Shown one piece after another: positions 34,768 to 43,604 of a DNA stretch of 64,000 bases. The translations under genes and the position numbers were made by a program. Below the pieces are notes generated by a model. It was not told the origin of the DNA and did not search any database. It saw only the letters and a program-made list of their open reading frames with translations. This DNA is from Pullulanibacillus camelliae (lineage in GTDB: Bacteria > Bacillota > Bacilli > Bacillales > Sporolactobacillaceae): positions 483,518 to 547,517 of the forward strand of contig NZ_BMIR01000001.1 of the NCBI RefSeq assembly GCF_014642655.1, given 5' to 3'. Each line of letters opens with the position of its first letter. Positions within the stretch are counted from its first letter, which is position 1.

Positions 34768-35814
34768 TTACTTCATGCTTTGAAGGAGCTTTTGTGCCTT
34801 TCTCTCACCATCATAGTCGGAGGACTTTGCTTTTTGGTAGCCTTCATGGCTATAGACAGCAATGACTTTTTTACCTTTATCTGTTTTAGCAATGTTGATG
34901 AATGCTGTTTGAAGCGCCTTTTTGAAATCATCAGTCATGATGCTAGATTTTTTACTCACACTGATTGTATCGTTGTAAATTGGCTGTGTCACACCAATAA
35001 CGTTTGTTTCATCCCAAATGGATTTACTCCGCTTGAAGTCTTTTGTCCATTGACCTTCATAGTCTCTTCTTACATCAGCATAAGCCACCATAATATCAGC
35101 TTGGCCTTGTGCTAGATGCGCCATCGAACTTCCGTAAGAATCGGATTGTACAACATGTTTTAAGTCTGTAATGCTTTTACCGTATTTATCTTGTAACCAT
35201 AGAGTGGGATAAATATAACCAGCAGACGACGTAGAACTCATTACAGCCCATTTCGCGCTATTTAAATCATTCCAAGTTAATTTCTTACCACTGTTAACTT
35301 TTTCAGCCAATTCTTGTCCCTTTTTACTAGGTCCAGCGACTAAAAGCGCGCGATAATACGTCGCTTGCTTATCTGTAGGTTTGGTTGGCTTATTATCATT
35401 CCAGTCTTTAGGATTATCAGAATCATTTGATAGACCTGCACGAGTCGCTGTTAAAATAACGTCAGCGCCATCATCGTATAATACGTAAGTACCACCAGGA
35501 ATTAAACCGATATCTGTTGTTCCTGCTGAAAGGGCTTCTCCCACCGCTTCGTAGGTCGTACCAACGTTTATATCAACCTTGTCAACTTTATAGCCTTCCT
35601 TTTTCAACTCATCTTTCAATAACCCTTTAAGCGGCTCTGTCGCGGTAATGATTTCGTCTGGCTCTTTAGATGGAACAAAACTAATCTTAAGGTCTTTAAT
35701 CGTTTTGCTTCCTGATGAAGAACTGTCCCCGCTCGACTCGCCTTTTGAGCCACAACCAGCAAGAATGCCGATGATCAAAACAAGTGCCAAAAGGAATGTC
35801 AATTTGTTTTTCAC
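34768..35814 (-). CDS. phnD: phosphonate-binding lipoprotein PhnD
   Basis: A 348-residue solute-binding protein. The signal peptide ends in lipobox LAGC (Cys20-21), followed by a Gly/Ser linker. PhnD features are ISFVPSKEPDEIITATEPLK near residue 45, INVGTTYEAVGEALSAGTTD and IGLIPGGTYVLYDDGADVIL. I choose the GTG at 35814, which has GGGGGT eight bases upstream; the ATG five codons earlier contains that site. First gene of the phnDCEE operon, with a near-consensus promoter and possible PhoP boxes upstream. Confidence 0.92.
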   Translation of the reverse strand: MKNKLTFLLALVLIIGILAGCGSKGESSGDSSSSGSKTIKDLKISFVPSKEPDEIITATEPLKGLLKDELKKEGYKVDKVDINVGTTYEAVGEALSAGTTDIGLIPGGTYVLYDDGADVILTATRAGLSNDSDNPKDWNDNKPTKPTDKQATYYRALLVAGPSKKGQELAEKVNSGKKLTWNDLNSAKWAVMSSTSSAGYIYPTLWLQDKYGKSITDLKHVVQSDSYGSSMAHLAQGQADIMVAYADVRRDYEGQWTKDFKRSKSIWDETNVIGVTQPIYNDTISVSKKSSIMTDDFKKALQTAFINIAKTDKGKKVIAVYSHEGYQKAKSSDYDGERKAQKLLQSMK

Positions 35815-35882
35815 AACACTTACCCCCATTTTTAAAATTGAATAGTCGTTTCTAGATGTCTCTATTGTCGAAACATGCCCTT

Positions 35883-35911
35883 ATCATACTTTTTTATTAA
35901 AGAAGTTGCAA
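35883..35911 (-). promoter_or_regulatory. promoter of the phn operon
   Basis: TTGCAA (35911-35906), a 17-bp spacer and TATGAT (35888-35883) on the minus strand, about 70 bp upstream of phnD. Confidence 0.75.
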
Positions 35912-35936
35912 ACACATTTTAATAATTTTATGTTAA
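35909..35936 (-). promoter_or_regulatory. possible PhoP-box direct repeats
   Basis: On the minus strand TTAACA, TTATTA and TGTTTG are each separated by five bases, giving the 11-bp period of PhoP boxes (consensus TTWACA repeats). They end at the -35 box of the phn promoter. The second and third repeats are weak. The local DNA is AT-rich, so chance similarity is possible. Confidence 0.35.
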
Positions 35937-36009
35937 TTATTAATAAGGATTTGCAAAAAATGTGACATCCCAGTTTTTAACTTTTGCTTTTAATAGCCAA
36001 ACCCAAAAA

Positions 36010-36086
36010 GGAGCGTCCCCCCTAAATCTCTGAAATAGATTATGAGCCCGTTAACTCACCTATTGAGATCGGAGGAACACCCCCCT
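36010..36086. repeat. nested imperfect palindrome with flanking GGAG...CCCCCC motifs
   Basis: Paired arms from inside out: TGAG/CTCA (36043, 36055), AATAG/CTATT (36034, 36060), ATCTC/GAGAT (36026, 36065) and CCCCCC against GGAGG (36017, 36071). The structure is bracketed by GGAGCGTCCCCCCT (36010-36023) and GGAGGAACACCCCCCT (36071-36086), which resemble direct repeats. It lies in a 440-bp gap where I see no gene. It may be a remnant of a mobile element or a structured RNA. Confidence 0.55.
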
Positions 36087-36352
36087 ATGTCTTTTCTTTT
36101 ATTCACCCATCTTATTGAGCGCAGGATTTTTACAAGTTACGAAAAGGCTGCCTGATGAATGTTCAGCTTGAGAGGCCACCCTTCTGTCACACACACCAAA
36201 AAGCTTTCAACCCTTGTAGAAAATACAACAAAAACACCAGCAAAACTTTCTATTCATCTCTATTATTTTTGACTCATTTTAAAGCGAATGCAAACACCAC
36301 GTGAGAAGTCCTTACATACTTTTTATAAATTGTCCGACGTGCTTCCCCGTTT

Positions 36353-37108
36353 TTAATTATAAGAAATTGCTTGAGAACCAAATTGCTTCCAGACTGAAAT
36401 AAAATCTTTTTTTGCTGCCCGCTTATTTTTAACCGTGTCTAATGGATCATTAAAATAAACATAGTTTTCATCATAGCCGGTTAACACAACAGAATGCTCT
36501 TGGCGTGTGATATTAATCAGCCCATCTTCTGTATGCCACGTCTGCCACAGCGACTGCGGAACCGGCTGCTCACTCACCGATGTAATCACCCAAACTGGTC
36601 TTTGTTTGCTTAATTGTTCTTCGACTTTGTTAAATTTTTCTCCAGTCATGTCAATCACACGATTATGGAGATACTGCTTAGCTAATTGGAAAATGGGCTG
36701 ATGATAGACACCCAGTCCAGGCTGGCTTTTATCATACATATTTCCAACAAAGCCCTGATTTGGATCACCAAAATAAACACTGCCCTTTACATTCTTATAG
36801 GGCGTAGGATCTTTCTTTATTTGTTGAGCAAGCCGTATTTTATCCGCTTTTACCCCTGCACTTCTTAACAACATGGCAAGACTAGTCACCTCACAGCCCC
36901 GCGGGAGCTCAGGGAGTTGTTGTATAAGCGGCACATTCATTGGCTTTACCTCTTTATCATTATCACTTAAAATAACATTATAGTAATCTATATCATTTAA
37001 ATGCTTTAGCTTAGCTGATACTTTTTGATCTGGCCATTTATAAATGACAACCTCAATCAAAATGAGAACAGTTAAGATAATGCATAGACGACGGACCCCT
37101 CTTTTCAC
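36353..37108 (-). CDS. C39-like cysteine peptidase domain protein
   Basis: A 251-residue protein with an N-terminal membrane anchor (residues 7-24, LCIILTVLILIEVVIYKW). The extracellular domain is of the C39-like (YvpB, BtrM) type: active-site Cys in LPRGCEVTSLAMLLRSAG (near 72), His in ITRQEHSVVLTGYDE (near 206) and Asp in YVYFNDPL. The helper Gln of papain-like folds is probably in PLIQQLPELPRG. Substrate unknown; no bacteriocin gene is near. It is divergent from the PBP gene, so a link to cell-wall processes is possible but only suggested by position. Confidence 0.85.
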   Translation of the reverse strand: MKRGVRRLCIILTVLILIEVVIYKWPDQKVSAKLKHLNDIDYYNVILSDNDKEVKPMNVPLIQQLPELPRGCEVTSLAMLLRSAGVKADKIRLAQQIKKDPTPYKNVKGSVYFGDPNQGFVGNMYDKSQPGLGVYHQPIFQLAKQYLHNRVIDMTGEKFNKVEEQLSKQRPVWVITSVSEQPVPQSLWQTWHTEDGLINITRQEHSVVLTGYDENYVYFNDPLDTVKNKRAAKKDFISVWKQFGSQAISYN

Positions 37109-37165
37109 TGCCTTCCTCCTAAACTCACTATCATTCTTTGATTCACTTATTTTTAACAGAAATAG

Positions 37166-37195
37166 TTACTCAAATTATAATCTTTCTACTATAAT
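37166..37195 (+). promoter_or_regulatory. probable promoter of the PBP gene
   Basis: TTACTC, 18-bp spacer, then a perfect TATAAT at 37190-37195. The -35 is poor. Would give a leader of about 75 bases. Confidence 0.45.
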
Positions 37196-37276
37196 GGAAG
37201 CAAGGTATCTACGAGGATTCCAATAATTAATCATTTTTGTTAATTGCATACACTAGAAAAAAATAAGGAGGTACCC

Positions 37277-39322
37277 ATGATTTTAAAACGACTTATGCTA
37301 CTTTCCCTTGTCATTCTTGGTGCTGTCTTACTCAGCTCTTGTTCAGACAAAAAGCCTGAGCCTAGCGCTGCCTTCACCAAGTTTACTAAAGAGTGGAACA
37401 AACAGGATTTTAAGACAATGTACGGGCAGTTAACTCCCGATGCCAAAAAAGACATTTCACAGAAAAAATTTATCGAGCGCTACAAAGCAATCTACGATGG
37501 CATTGAAGCGAAAAATTTGAAGGTGACTTTCACTAAACCTAAGGAAGAAAAGGATCCAGATGATATCAAATCAACAAGCTACACTTACCATGTCAAGATG
37601 AATACGGTCGCTGGTGATCTTTCATACTCTGGTAAAGCTGTATTGAAAAAAACAAAGAAAGATGATACCTACACATGGAACGTGGATTGGCAGCCCTCAA
37701 TGATTTTAAAGGATCTCAAGAAGGATACATTAATCAGTGTCAAAACGCTTGAATCAAGCCGTGGTGAGATAGTAGACCGCAATCAGCAGCCTCTCGCTAT
37801 GAATGGTGAAGCCTCCCAAATCGGACTGTTTCCTAAACAGCTGGAGGGACATGAGGACACCAAGGCCAAGCTTGCCAGACTTTTAGGAACGACGACAGAC
37901 ACTATTGATGATGCATTAAGTGCATCATGGGTCACACCTGAATCATTTGTACCCATTAAAACCGTTTCTGCAGATAAAACAGACCTCATCGACAAGGCTC
38001 GAAATTTACCCGGGGTACTCATACAATCGACTCCTGCCCGAGTCTATCCATGTGGCAAGGCCTGCTCTCACCTAATTGGTTATGTCGGGTCTATAACAAA
38101 AGAGCAATTAGACAAAAATAAAAACGAAGGCTATACAGATTCTTCTATCATCGGTAAAAAAGGCTTAGAGTCTTTATATGAGGATCAGCTTCGTGGCAGG
38201 GATGGCGCAGAGATCATTCTCACAGATAGTGACCATGAGCCCATCAAGACTATCGCAAAGAAAGATCCTGTGAACGGTAAGGACATTCAGCTCACCATTG
38301 ATCGCTCGGTCCAAGAGACCATTTATAAACACATGAATGGAGATTCTGGTGCTGCGGCTGCAATCAATCCAAAGACAGGGGACGTCTTGGCATTAGTCAG
38401 CACACCCGCCTTTGATCCCAATGAATTTTCCCTTGGCATAAGCAATGCGAACTATCAAAAGTTACTCAAGGATCCAGATAATCCACTTTTGAACCGCTTT
38501 ACACAGACATATACACCGGGATCAACACAAAAGCCATTGACCGCAAGCATCGCCTTGTCACAAAAGGCGATTACACCGAATACAACGCTTAAGATTAATG
38601 GACTCACATGGCGTGATCCGTCCTGGAAAGGAGATTTCCACATTACGCGTGAAGATTCTCTGCCTGAAGTAAATCTCAAAAGTGCCCTTACGGTTTCTGA
38701 CAATATCTACTTTGCCCAGGTTGCTTTGAAAACCGGTGCGGACAAATTCGTCTCAGGGATGAAAAACTTTGGTTTTGGTGAAAAGCTCCCCTTCCCTTAT
38801 GCTGTGAAAAATTCACAGGTCGCCAACGGAGGAAAGATAGATAATACAGGGCTACTTGCCAATTCAGGGTATGGTCAGGGACAATTGCTAGTCAATCCTT
38901 TATTACTGGCGTTAGATTACTCGGCCTTCGTTAATGATGGCAATATCGTAAAACCACAGCTCCTTGTGAAATCAGATAATAGCTCTAGCTCTCCAAGTTA
39001 TTGGAAGAAAAATGTCCTTTCCGCAAGCAATGCAAAAACAATCTCAAAGGACTTGGAGATTACCGGTCCATCTGACACGGCTTATTTACCACAAATTAAA
39101 GGAGCACCACCACTTGCTGGTAAAACAGGAACTGCTGAGCATAAAGAAAAACAAGGGACTCAAGGAAAAGATGACGGCTGGTTTGTCGCTTATAATACCA
39201 ACGATCCCAAGCTATTGATTTCCATGATGATCGAAAATGTCCAAGACAAAAATTCCGATCTGCACGGCAGCCACTATGTCGTTGATAAAGTCAAAAAATC
39301 TTTTAGGGATATCTTAAAGTAA
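37277..39322 (+). CDS. pbpC: class B penicillin-binding protein (MecA/PbpC type)
   Basis: A 681-residue transpeptidase. The N-terminus is a lipoprotein-like signal (ILGAVLLSSCSD, lipobox SSC), followed by an NTF2-like MecA_N domain (residues 25-140), a PBP dimerisation domain (SLKTLESSRGEIVDRN onward) and the transpeptidase. Active-site motifs are intact: Ser416-T-Q-K (PGSTQKPL), Ser474-D-N (TVSDNIYFAQ) and Lys616-T-G (GKTGTAEHKE). This layout is that of B. subtilis PbpC and staphylococcal PBP2a. Such proteins often have low beta-lactam affinity, which cannot be judged here. AAGGAGG lies six bases before ATG 37277, excluding the upstream in-frame ATG. Confidence 0.93.
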   Translation: MILKRLMLLSLVILGAVLLSSCSDKKPEPSAAFTKFTKEWNKQDFKTMYGQLTPDAKKDISQKKFIERYKAIYDGIEAKNLKVTFTKPKEEKDPDDIKSTSYTYHVKMNTVAGDLSYSGKAVLKKTKKDDTYTWNVDWQPSMILKDLKKDTLISVKTLESSRGEIVDRNQQPLAMNGEASQIGLFPKQLEGHEDTKAKLARLLGTTTDTIDDALSASWVTPESFVPIKTVSADKTDLIDKARNLPGVLIQSTPARVYPCGKACSHLIGYVGSITKEQLDKNKNEGYTDSSIIGKKGLESLYEDQLRGRDGAEIILTDSDHEPIKTIAKKDPVNGKDIQLTIDRSVQETIYKHMNGDSGAAAAINPKTGDVLALVSTPAFDPNEFSLGISNANYQKLLKDPDNPLLNRFTQTYTPGSTQKPLTASIALSQKAITPNTTLKINGLTWRDPSWKGDFHITREDSLPEVNLKSALTVSDNIYFAQVALKTGADKFVSGMKNFGFGEKLPFPYAVKNSQVANGGKIDNTGLLANSGYGQGQLLVNPLLLALDYSAFVNDGNIVKPQLLVKSDNSSSSPSYWKKNVLSASNAKTISKDLEITGPSDTAYLPQIKGAPPLAGKTGTAEHKEKQGTQGKDDGWFVAYNTNDPKLLISMMIENVQDKNSDLHGSHYVVDKVKKSFRDILK

Positions 39323-39339
39323 TCTTTTTCAAATAAAAT

Positions 39340-39382
39340 TTATCAACCCCTCATGGCATAACACGCCATGAGGGGTTGATAA
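39340..39382. terminator. 18-bp perfect palindrome after the PBP gene
   Basis: TTATCAACCCCTCATGGC pairs perfectly with its partner at 39365-39382 around a seven-base loop. The plus strand lacks a T run (AATGAAAAAA follows), while the minus strand side is T-rich. It probably ends the PBP transcript or one arriving from the right. Confidence 0.6.
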
Positions 39383-39732
39383 TGAAAAAATGCAAAGTGA
39401 AGCACTCAACACGGGATGGCAGTGCACACCATTGACGCTGTGTCTGCCATGCTGTGAGACAAATCTATGCCCATCAAGGGAAATAACGAAGAGGCAATGT
39501 TTAACAGTCTTTCACCGCCACCGTACCAATATCTAAAAGAACATTGCTTTTTTACATTTTTTTACGACTTCATCGTAACAATCCCAACGAACACCTTAAA
39601 AGAAAGATTTTATAAGACTAAAATCCCAACCGTTTGTTTTTCCGACCTTCTCATAAAAATTCTCATAATCAAAGCTCCATTTCTCTCAAGCTTCCAAAGG
39701 GTACAAAAGCAAAACACTTATACAGTGCCATT
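39383..39732. other. intergenic stretch with a second hairpin
   Basis: Contains a strong hairpin ATGGCAG (39416-39422) / CTGCCAT (39444-39450) with ACAC/GTGT inside. Otherwise AT-rich with no supported gene. Together with the truncated kinase to its right, it looks like a decayed region. Confidence 0.45.
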
Positions 39733-40170
39733 TTATTGTAAAAACTTTTTTAAACTAGCCACGTTCTGTTCTAGAAACACTGCATTTTTCTCAATGCCCC
39801 GTCGTTTACACCACCCAATACTATTAAAGGCATCTGTAAATCGGTAAAAAGGCAATACCGCTTCTAGATCAATTAATGGTCTGATACTGCTATAGCCTTC
39901 TTGATAGGAGTGATAAAGGGTATGATCTGAGCTTAAAAAATCACGATAGAGCTTGGTAAAATCGACCTCTGTTGAACCAAATCTCACGCTTTCAAAATCG
40001 ATCACGCCTGAAACTTTATCATCATTCACAATGATATTGGCTGGTCGAAAATCCATATGTATAAAGCTTGGTCCATCTGGAGCAGGGAGCAGCTTTTTCA
40101 TGTCCTCGAACTGATCAATCGCTTGATAGATAAGCCTTTTTACTGTGTTTTGGGAACTTCTATGAATAGT
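39733..40170 (-). pseudogene. truncated APH-family phosphotransferase (C-terminal part)
   Basis: The frame is open from 40170 (after a TAG at 40173-40171) to the stop at 39733, about 145 codons. It encodes only the C-terminal lobe of an aminoglycoside/choline-kinase-like phosphotransferase. The catalytic loop is FIHMDFRPANIIVNDD (HxDxxxxN) and the metal motif is SGVIDFESVRFGS. The N-terminal ATP-binding lobe is missing; upstream lies the ptsI terminator. The first ATG (40101) gives 122 residues but has no good ribosome binding site. It is probably a remnant of a once complete gene. Confidence 0.65.
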
Positions 40171-40182
40171 CTAGGTATGATT

Positions 40183-40218
40183 AAAAAAACTGACCTCCTT
40201 CATCCCAGAGGTCAGTTT
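40183..40218 (-). terminator. terminator after ptsI
   Basis: On the minus strand AAACTGACCTC pairs with GAGGTCAGTTT around a ten-base loop, followed by TTTTAAT. Confidence 0.9.
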
Positions 40219-40235
40219 CACTCACTATTTATGCC

Positions 40236-41954
40236 TTACTTATTGAACTGTTTATTGACATATGCCTCAACATCATCCGCTGTATCGAAATTCAGAACCT
40301 CAGCAGCTAATTGTTTGGCATTCTCCGCAGATAAGCCTTTTAATTGACTGCGTGCAGGCAAGATAGAGGAAGCACTCATGCTGAATTCATCAAGTCCCAA
40401 CCCAAGAAGGATTGGAATCGCAATATGGTCTCCTGCCATTTCTCCACACATACCCACCCATTTTCCTTCATTATGAGCGGCTTGAATAACAGTGTGAACA
40501 AGACGCAAAATCGCTGGATGATACGGCTGATAAAGATACGACACACGCTCATTCATGCGATCGGCAGCTAATGTATATTGAATCAAATCATTTGTTCCAA
40601 TACTGAAGAAGTCCACTTCTTTAGCAAAGCGGTCAGCTATGACAGCAGTTGAAGGGATCTCGACCATCATCCCCACTTCAATGGAATCAGAAACTGACAC
40701 GCCTTCAGCAAGAAGCTTGTCCTTCTCTTCGAAAAGAATTGCCTTTGCTTGACGTAATTCATCAAGTGTAGCCACCATTGGGAACATAATCTTTAAATTT
40801 CCAAAAACACTTGCACGTAAAAGCGCCCTGAGCTGTACTCTAAAAATGTCTTGACGCTCTAAGCAGAGACGAATCGCTCTGAATCCTAAGAAAGGATTAA
40901 GCTCCTCAGGCATATCAAGGTAAGGAAGCTCCTTATCTCCGCCTATATCAAGTGTCCGAATAACAACAGGCTTGTCCCCCATTGCCTCAAGCACTTTTTT
41001 ATAGGCCTCGAATTGTTCGTCCTCTGTTGGCATTTGATCGCGTCCCATGTAAAGGAATTCAGTGCGATACAGCCCGATGGCTTCAGCACCGTTTGCCAAA
41101 ACACCTTCAAGGTCTTCTGGATTGCCGATATTGGCGCCAAGCTCTACATGCTGACCATCAGCCGTTTTGGTTGCCTCAGTAACAAGCTGCTGCCATTCAG
41201 CCTTTTGCTCAGCAAATTCACGTTGCTTTTTCTCATAGGTCTCAAGCTCTTCAGCTGTTGGATTAATGATGACATCCCCATCTAAACCATCTACGATAAT
41301 AACAACGTCACTTTCCACTTGTTCCGTGATATTCTTTGTCCCAACAACTGCTGGAATTTCCAATGAACGAGACATAATAGCGGAATGAGAGGTTCTTCCC
41401 CCCATATTTGTGACAAAGCCTTTTACAAATTGCTTATTAAGCTGAGCCGTATCAGATGGTGTAAGATCATCTGCAATAACTACCACTTCTTCGTTAATAG
41501 AAGCTGGTGAAGCAAAAGAAAGCCCAAGCAGGTGGCTCATGATGCGTTTTGTGACGTCACGAATATCTGCCGCCCGCTCTTTCATATACTCATTATCCAT
41601 CGTCTCAAAGATGTTAATGAAGCCACTTGCCACCTCATCAAGAGCGGCCTCAGCGTTCACGCTCTCATCCATAATTTTAGTGTTCACCGCGCCAATAAAT
41701 TCAGGATCTTCAAGAACAAGCAAATGTGCCGCAAAGATTGCTGCTTTGTCTTCACCGAGCTCACGCTGTGCTTTTTCTTTGATCTCCTGAAGCTCCCCTT
41801 TAGATTGGTTCACAGCATTTTGAAAACGATCCGACTCTTCCTGGGTGTTCGTAATTGTCCGTTTCTCAATGGTAAAGTCAGGATTTTGTAGAATAAATGC
41901 TTTTGCAATCGCTACGCCTGAAGAAGCTGCGATGCCTGTAATCTTTGTTCCCAT
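40236..41954 (-). CDS. ptsI: PTS enzyme I (phosphoenolpyruvate-protein phosphotransferase)
   Basis: General PTS component, 572 residues, which transfers phosphate from PEP to HPr. The phospho-His is in [20 protein letters not shown] (near residue 190). The PEP-binding domain carries [60 protein letters not shown] and the active Cys in [13 protein letters not shown]. Length is normal. Unusually for Bacillales, ptsH is not directly upstream: that position is held by a degenerate PfkB-like gene after a 214-bp gap. HPr must be encoded elsewhere. Confidence 0.96.
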   Translation of the reverse strand: MGTKITGIAASSGVAIAKAFILQNPDFTIEKRTITNTQEESDRFQNAVNQSKGELQEIKEKAQRELGEDKAAIFAAHLLVLEDPEFIGAVNTKIMDESVNAEAALDEVASGFINIFETMDNEYMKERAADIRDVTKRIMSHLLGLSFASPASINEEVVVIADDLTPSDTAQLNKQFVKGFVTNMGGRTSHSAIMSRSLEIPAVVGTKNITEQVESDVVIIVDGLDGDVIINPTAEELETYEKKQREFAEQKAEWQQLVTEATKTADGQHVELGANIGNPEDLEGVLANGAEAIGLYRTEFLYMGRDQMPTEDEQFEAYKKVLEAMGDKPVVIRTLDIGGDKELPYLDMPEELNPFLGFRAIRLCLERQDIFRVQLRALLRASVFGNLKIMFPMVATLDELRQAKAILFEEKDKLLAEGVSVSDSIEVGMMVEIPSTAVIADRFAKEVDFFSIGTNDLIQYTLAADRMNERVSYLYQPYHPAILRLVHTVIQAAHNEGKWVGMCGEMAGDHIAIPILLGLGLDEFSMSASSILPARSQLKGLSAENAKQLAAEVLNFDTADDVEAYVNKQFNK

Positions 41955-42168
41955 TATAATACCCCTTTTTACTATCGGAAAATTTAAATTGTCGCTAAAG
42001 CCCTTATAAAAACGTGTACAAGAAAAACTTAGTTCTCAACTATAGCACAAAGTTATTCTAATACCTATTTCTATAAGCTCACTACAAATATTATCTAATA
42101 AATAACGACAAAAAACTAGTTAAAACCCTCATGCAACCGCTTTACTTCGCTTACTTTTTAAAAACTTT

Positions 42169-43071
42169 TTAAAGATCAACGCTCTCTACGTCCTCTAACC
42201 ACGTTTCAACCTCATCCCATGTACAGCTTTCATCGGAAAAGAGCGCTGCCGCATCTGTAGCCACCGCATAAAGAAAGGCATCCCTTAGCGACTTCCCCAT
42301 ATATTCTGCGGCTACAAAACCACTGACCATGGCTGTCCCTGTAGTCAGCACTGTTTCCTTTGAAATAGACGCCTTTAAGCCATGCGTCTCGTTCAACAAT
42401 AAGGCGCCGTTAGCACCCAAAGACACGATGATATTTTGTGCCCCCTGTTGTAAAAGCTTGCGCCCGTAGCATACCACCTCCGCCGTAGTCGCCAATGTGG
42501 TATGAAACATGTCCGCGAGGGCCTTATCATTAATTGTTATCAAATAAGGTTTTTCTTTTAGTGTGTCAAAAAGAGGCTGTCCTAATGTATCAACAATCAC
42601 TTTCACTTCATCCGACACTAAGTGCTGTATAATATCTTGATAAACATTTGTACTGAGAGCGTCCGGGACCCTTCCCGCTAATACCAGTGTATCACCCGCA
42701 GTGAGTTGTTCTAAATTTCCATAAAGCTTTTCCAGATCATCTGCGGTTATATGAGGTGAGACCCCAATGATTTCTGTTTCATCACTTGCTATGACTTTAA
42801 CATTGATCCGTGTGTCACCTGCAATTTCCACAAAATCAGTTGACAGCCCTTCACTCACTAAACCCACACGTATAAAATCACCCGTAAATCCTCCGATAAA
42901 CCCGAGAACACGACTTTCCACATTAAAACGATTGAGCATACGGGAAACGTCAATCCCCTCTCCATTAGGAACTGTCGATTGACTCTTCGCGTGATGCTGC
43001 TTACCTGAGCTAAGCCTCTCTATATAAGTACAATAATCCATCGATGGATCTAAGGTAACTGTATAAATCAT
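42169..43071 (-). CDS. FruK/LacC-like PfkB-family protein, probably catalytically inactive
   Basis: A 300-residue protein with the overall plan of 1-phosphofructokinase: MIYTVTLDPSMDY at the start, IIVSLGANGALLL near 225. However, key motifs are changed. The usual GGKGxN substrate loop reads NGEGID, and the catalytic GAGD anion-hole motif reads TTGT (VLTTGTAMVSGF), removing the base Asp. The frame is intact and ends without disruption, so it is a divergent protein rather than a decayed gene. I start at ATG 43071, where FruK proteins begin; no strong ribosome binding site is visible there. It precedes ptsI on the same strand. A regulatory or sugar-phosphate-binding role is possible. Confidence 0.8.
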   Translation of the reverse strand: MIYTVTLDPSMDYCTYIERLSSGKQHHAKSQSTVPNGEGIDVSRMLNRFNVESRVLGFIGGFTGDFIRVGLVSEGLSTDFVEIAGDTRINVKVIASDETEIIGVSPHITADDLEKLYGNLEQLTAGDTLVLAGRVPDALSTNVYQDIIQHLVSDEVKVIVDTLGQPLFDTLKEKPYLITINDKALADMFHTTLATTAEVVCYGRKLLQQGAQNIIVSLGANGALLLNETHGLKASISKETVLTTGTAMVSGFVAAEYMGKSLRDAFLYAVATDAAALFSDESCTWDEVETWLEDVESVDL

Positions 43072-43231
43072 TGAACCGATCACTGCTTTAATTGCGGATC
43101 GTATTCTCCCCCCTTTATTCAAACCCTTTTCTACACACTTTCTAAAGATAACATAAAACATAAGGTTTTATCATCACACAGTTTTTTACTGGAAATATTT
43201 ATACTTCCATGGACTATTCTTTTTTCACAGC

Positions 43232-43274
43232 AAAAAAGCTCTTTACCTTTGGTCTTTGGTAAAAGAGCTTTTTT
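43232..43274 (-). terminator. terminator of the qox operon
   Basis: On the minus strand AAAAAAGCTCTTTTACC pairs with GGTAAAGAGCTTTTTT (one bulge), loop of about ten. The T run is part of the lower stem. Confidence 0.9.
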
Positions 43275-43301
43275 AACCATTTATTTACTTGCCAATCACT
43301 A

Positions 43302-43604
43302 TTAATAGATAATCCAAATTGATCCATATACAAATACTGCGGCTAGGAAGATGCCAAAGAAAATCGCGATGATTTGATAGGCACCCTCGTGTTCAGTAAT
43401 GTGCATGAAGAACAGTAATTGAACAAGCACTTGAAAAATCGCTAAAATCAAAATGAAAGTTATTGTTAATGTTACGGATAAAGAAAGTGAAACCACAATC
43501 CATAACGCTGCAACCGTTAAAATCAGGGATAAAATAAAACCAATCACGTGTTTCCATGGAAAGCCTTCATGACCATGAGAAGTGGTTGAGTGATCTGTTT
43601 GCAT
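43302..43604 (-). CDS. qoxD: cytochrome aa3 quinol oxidase subunit IV QoxD
   Basis: A 100-residue membrane protein with three spans, after an N-terminal His-rich head (DHSTTSHGHEGFPWKH). The segment QVLVQLLFFMHITEHEG is the hallmark of subunit IV in CyoD/QoxD proteins. It stabilises the oxidase complex. It starts directly after the stop of qoxC and is followed by the operon terminator. Confidence 0.93.
   Translation of the reverse strand: MQTDHSTTSHGHEGFPWKHVIGFILSLILTVAALWIVVSLSLSVTLTITFILILAIFQVLVQLLFFMHITEHEGAYQIIAIFFGIFLAAVFVYGSIWIIY

Noticed and set aside
39467-39847. Plus-strand 126-codon frame
   Set aside because: Overlaps the APH-like fragment on the other strand, has no ribosome binding site, and its composition looks random.
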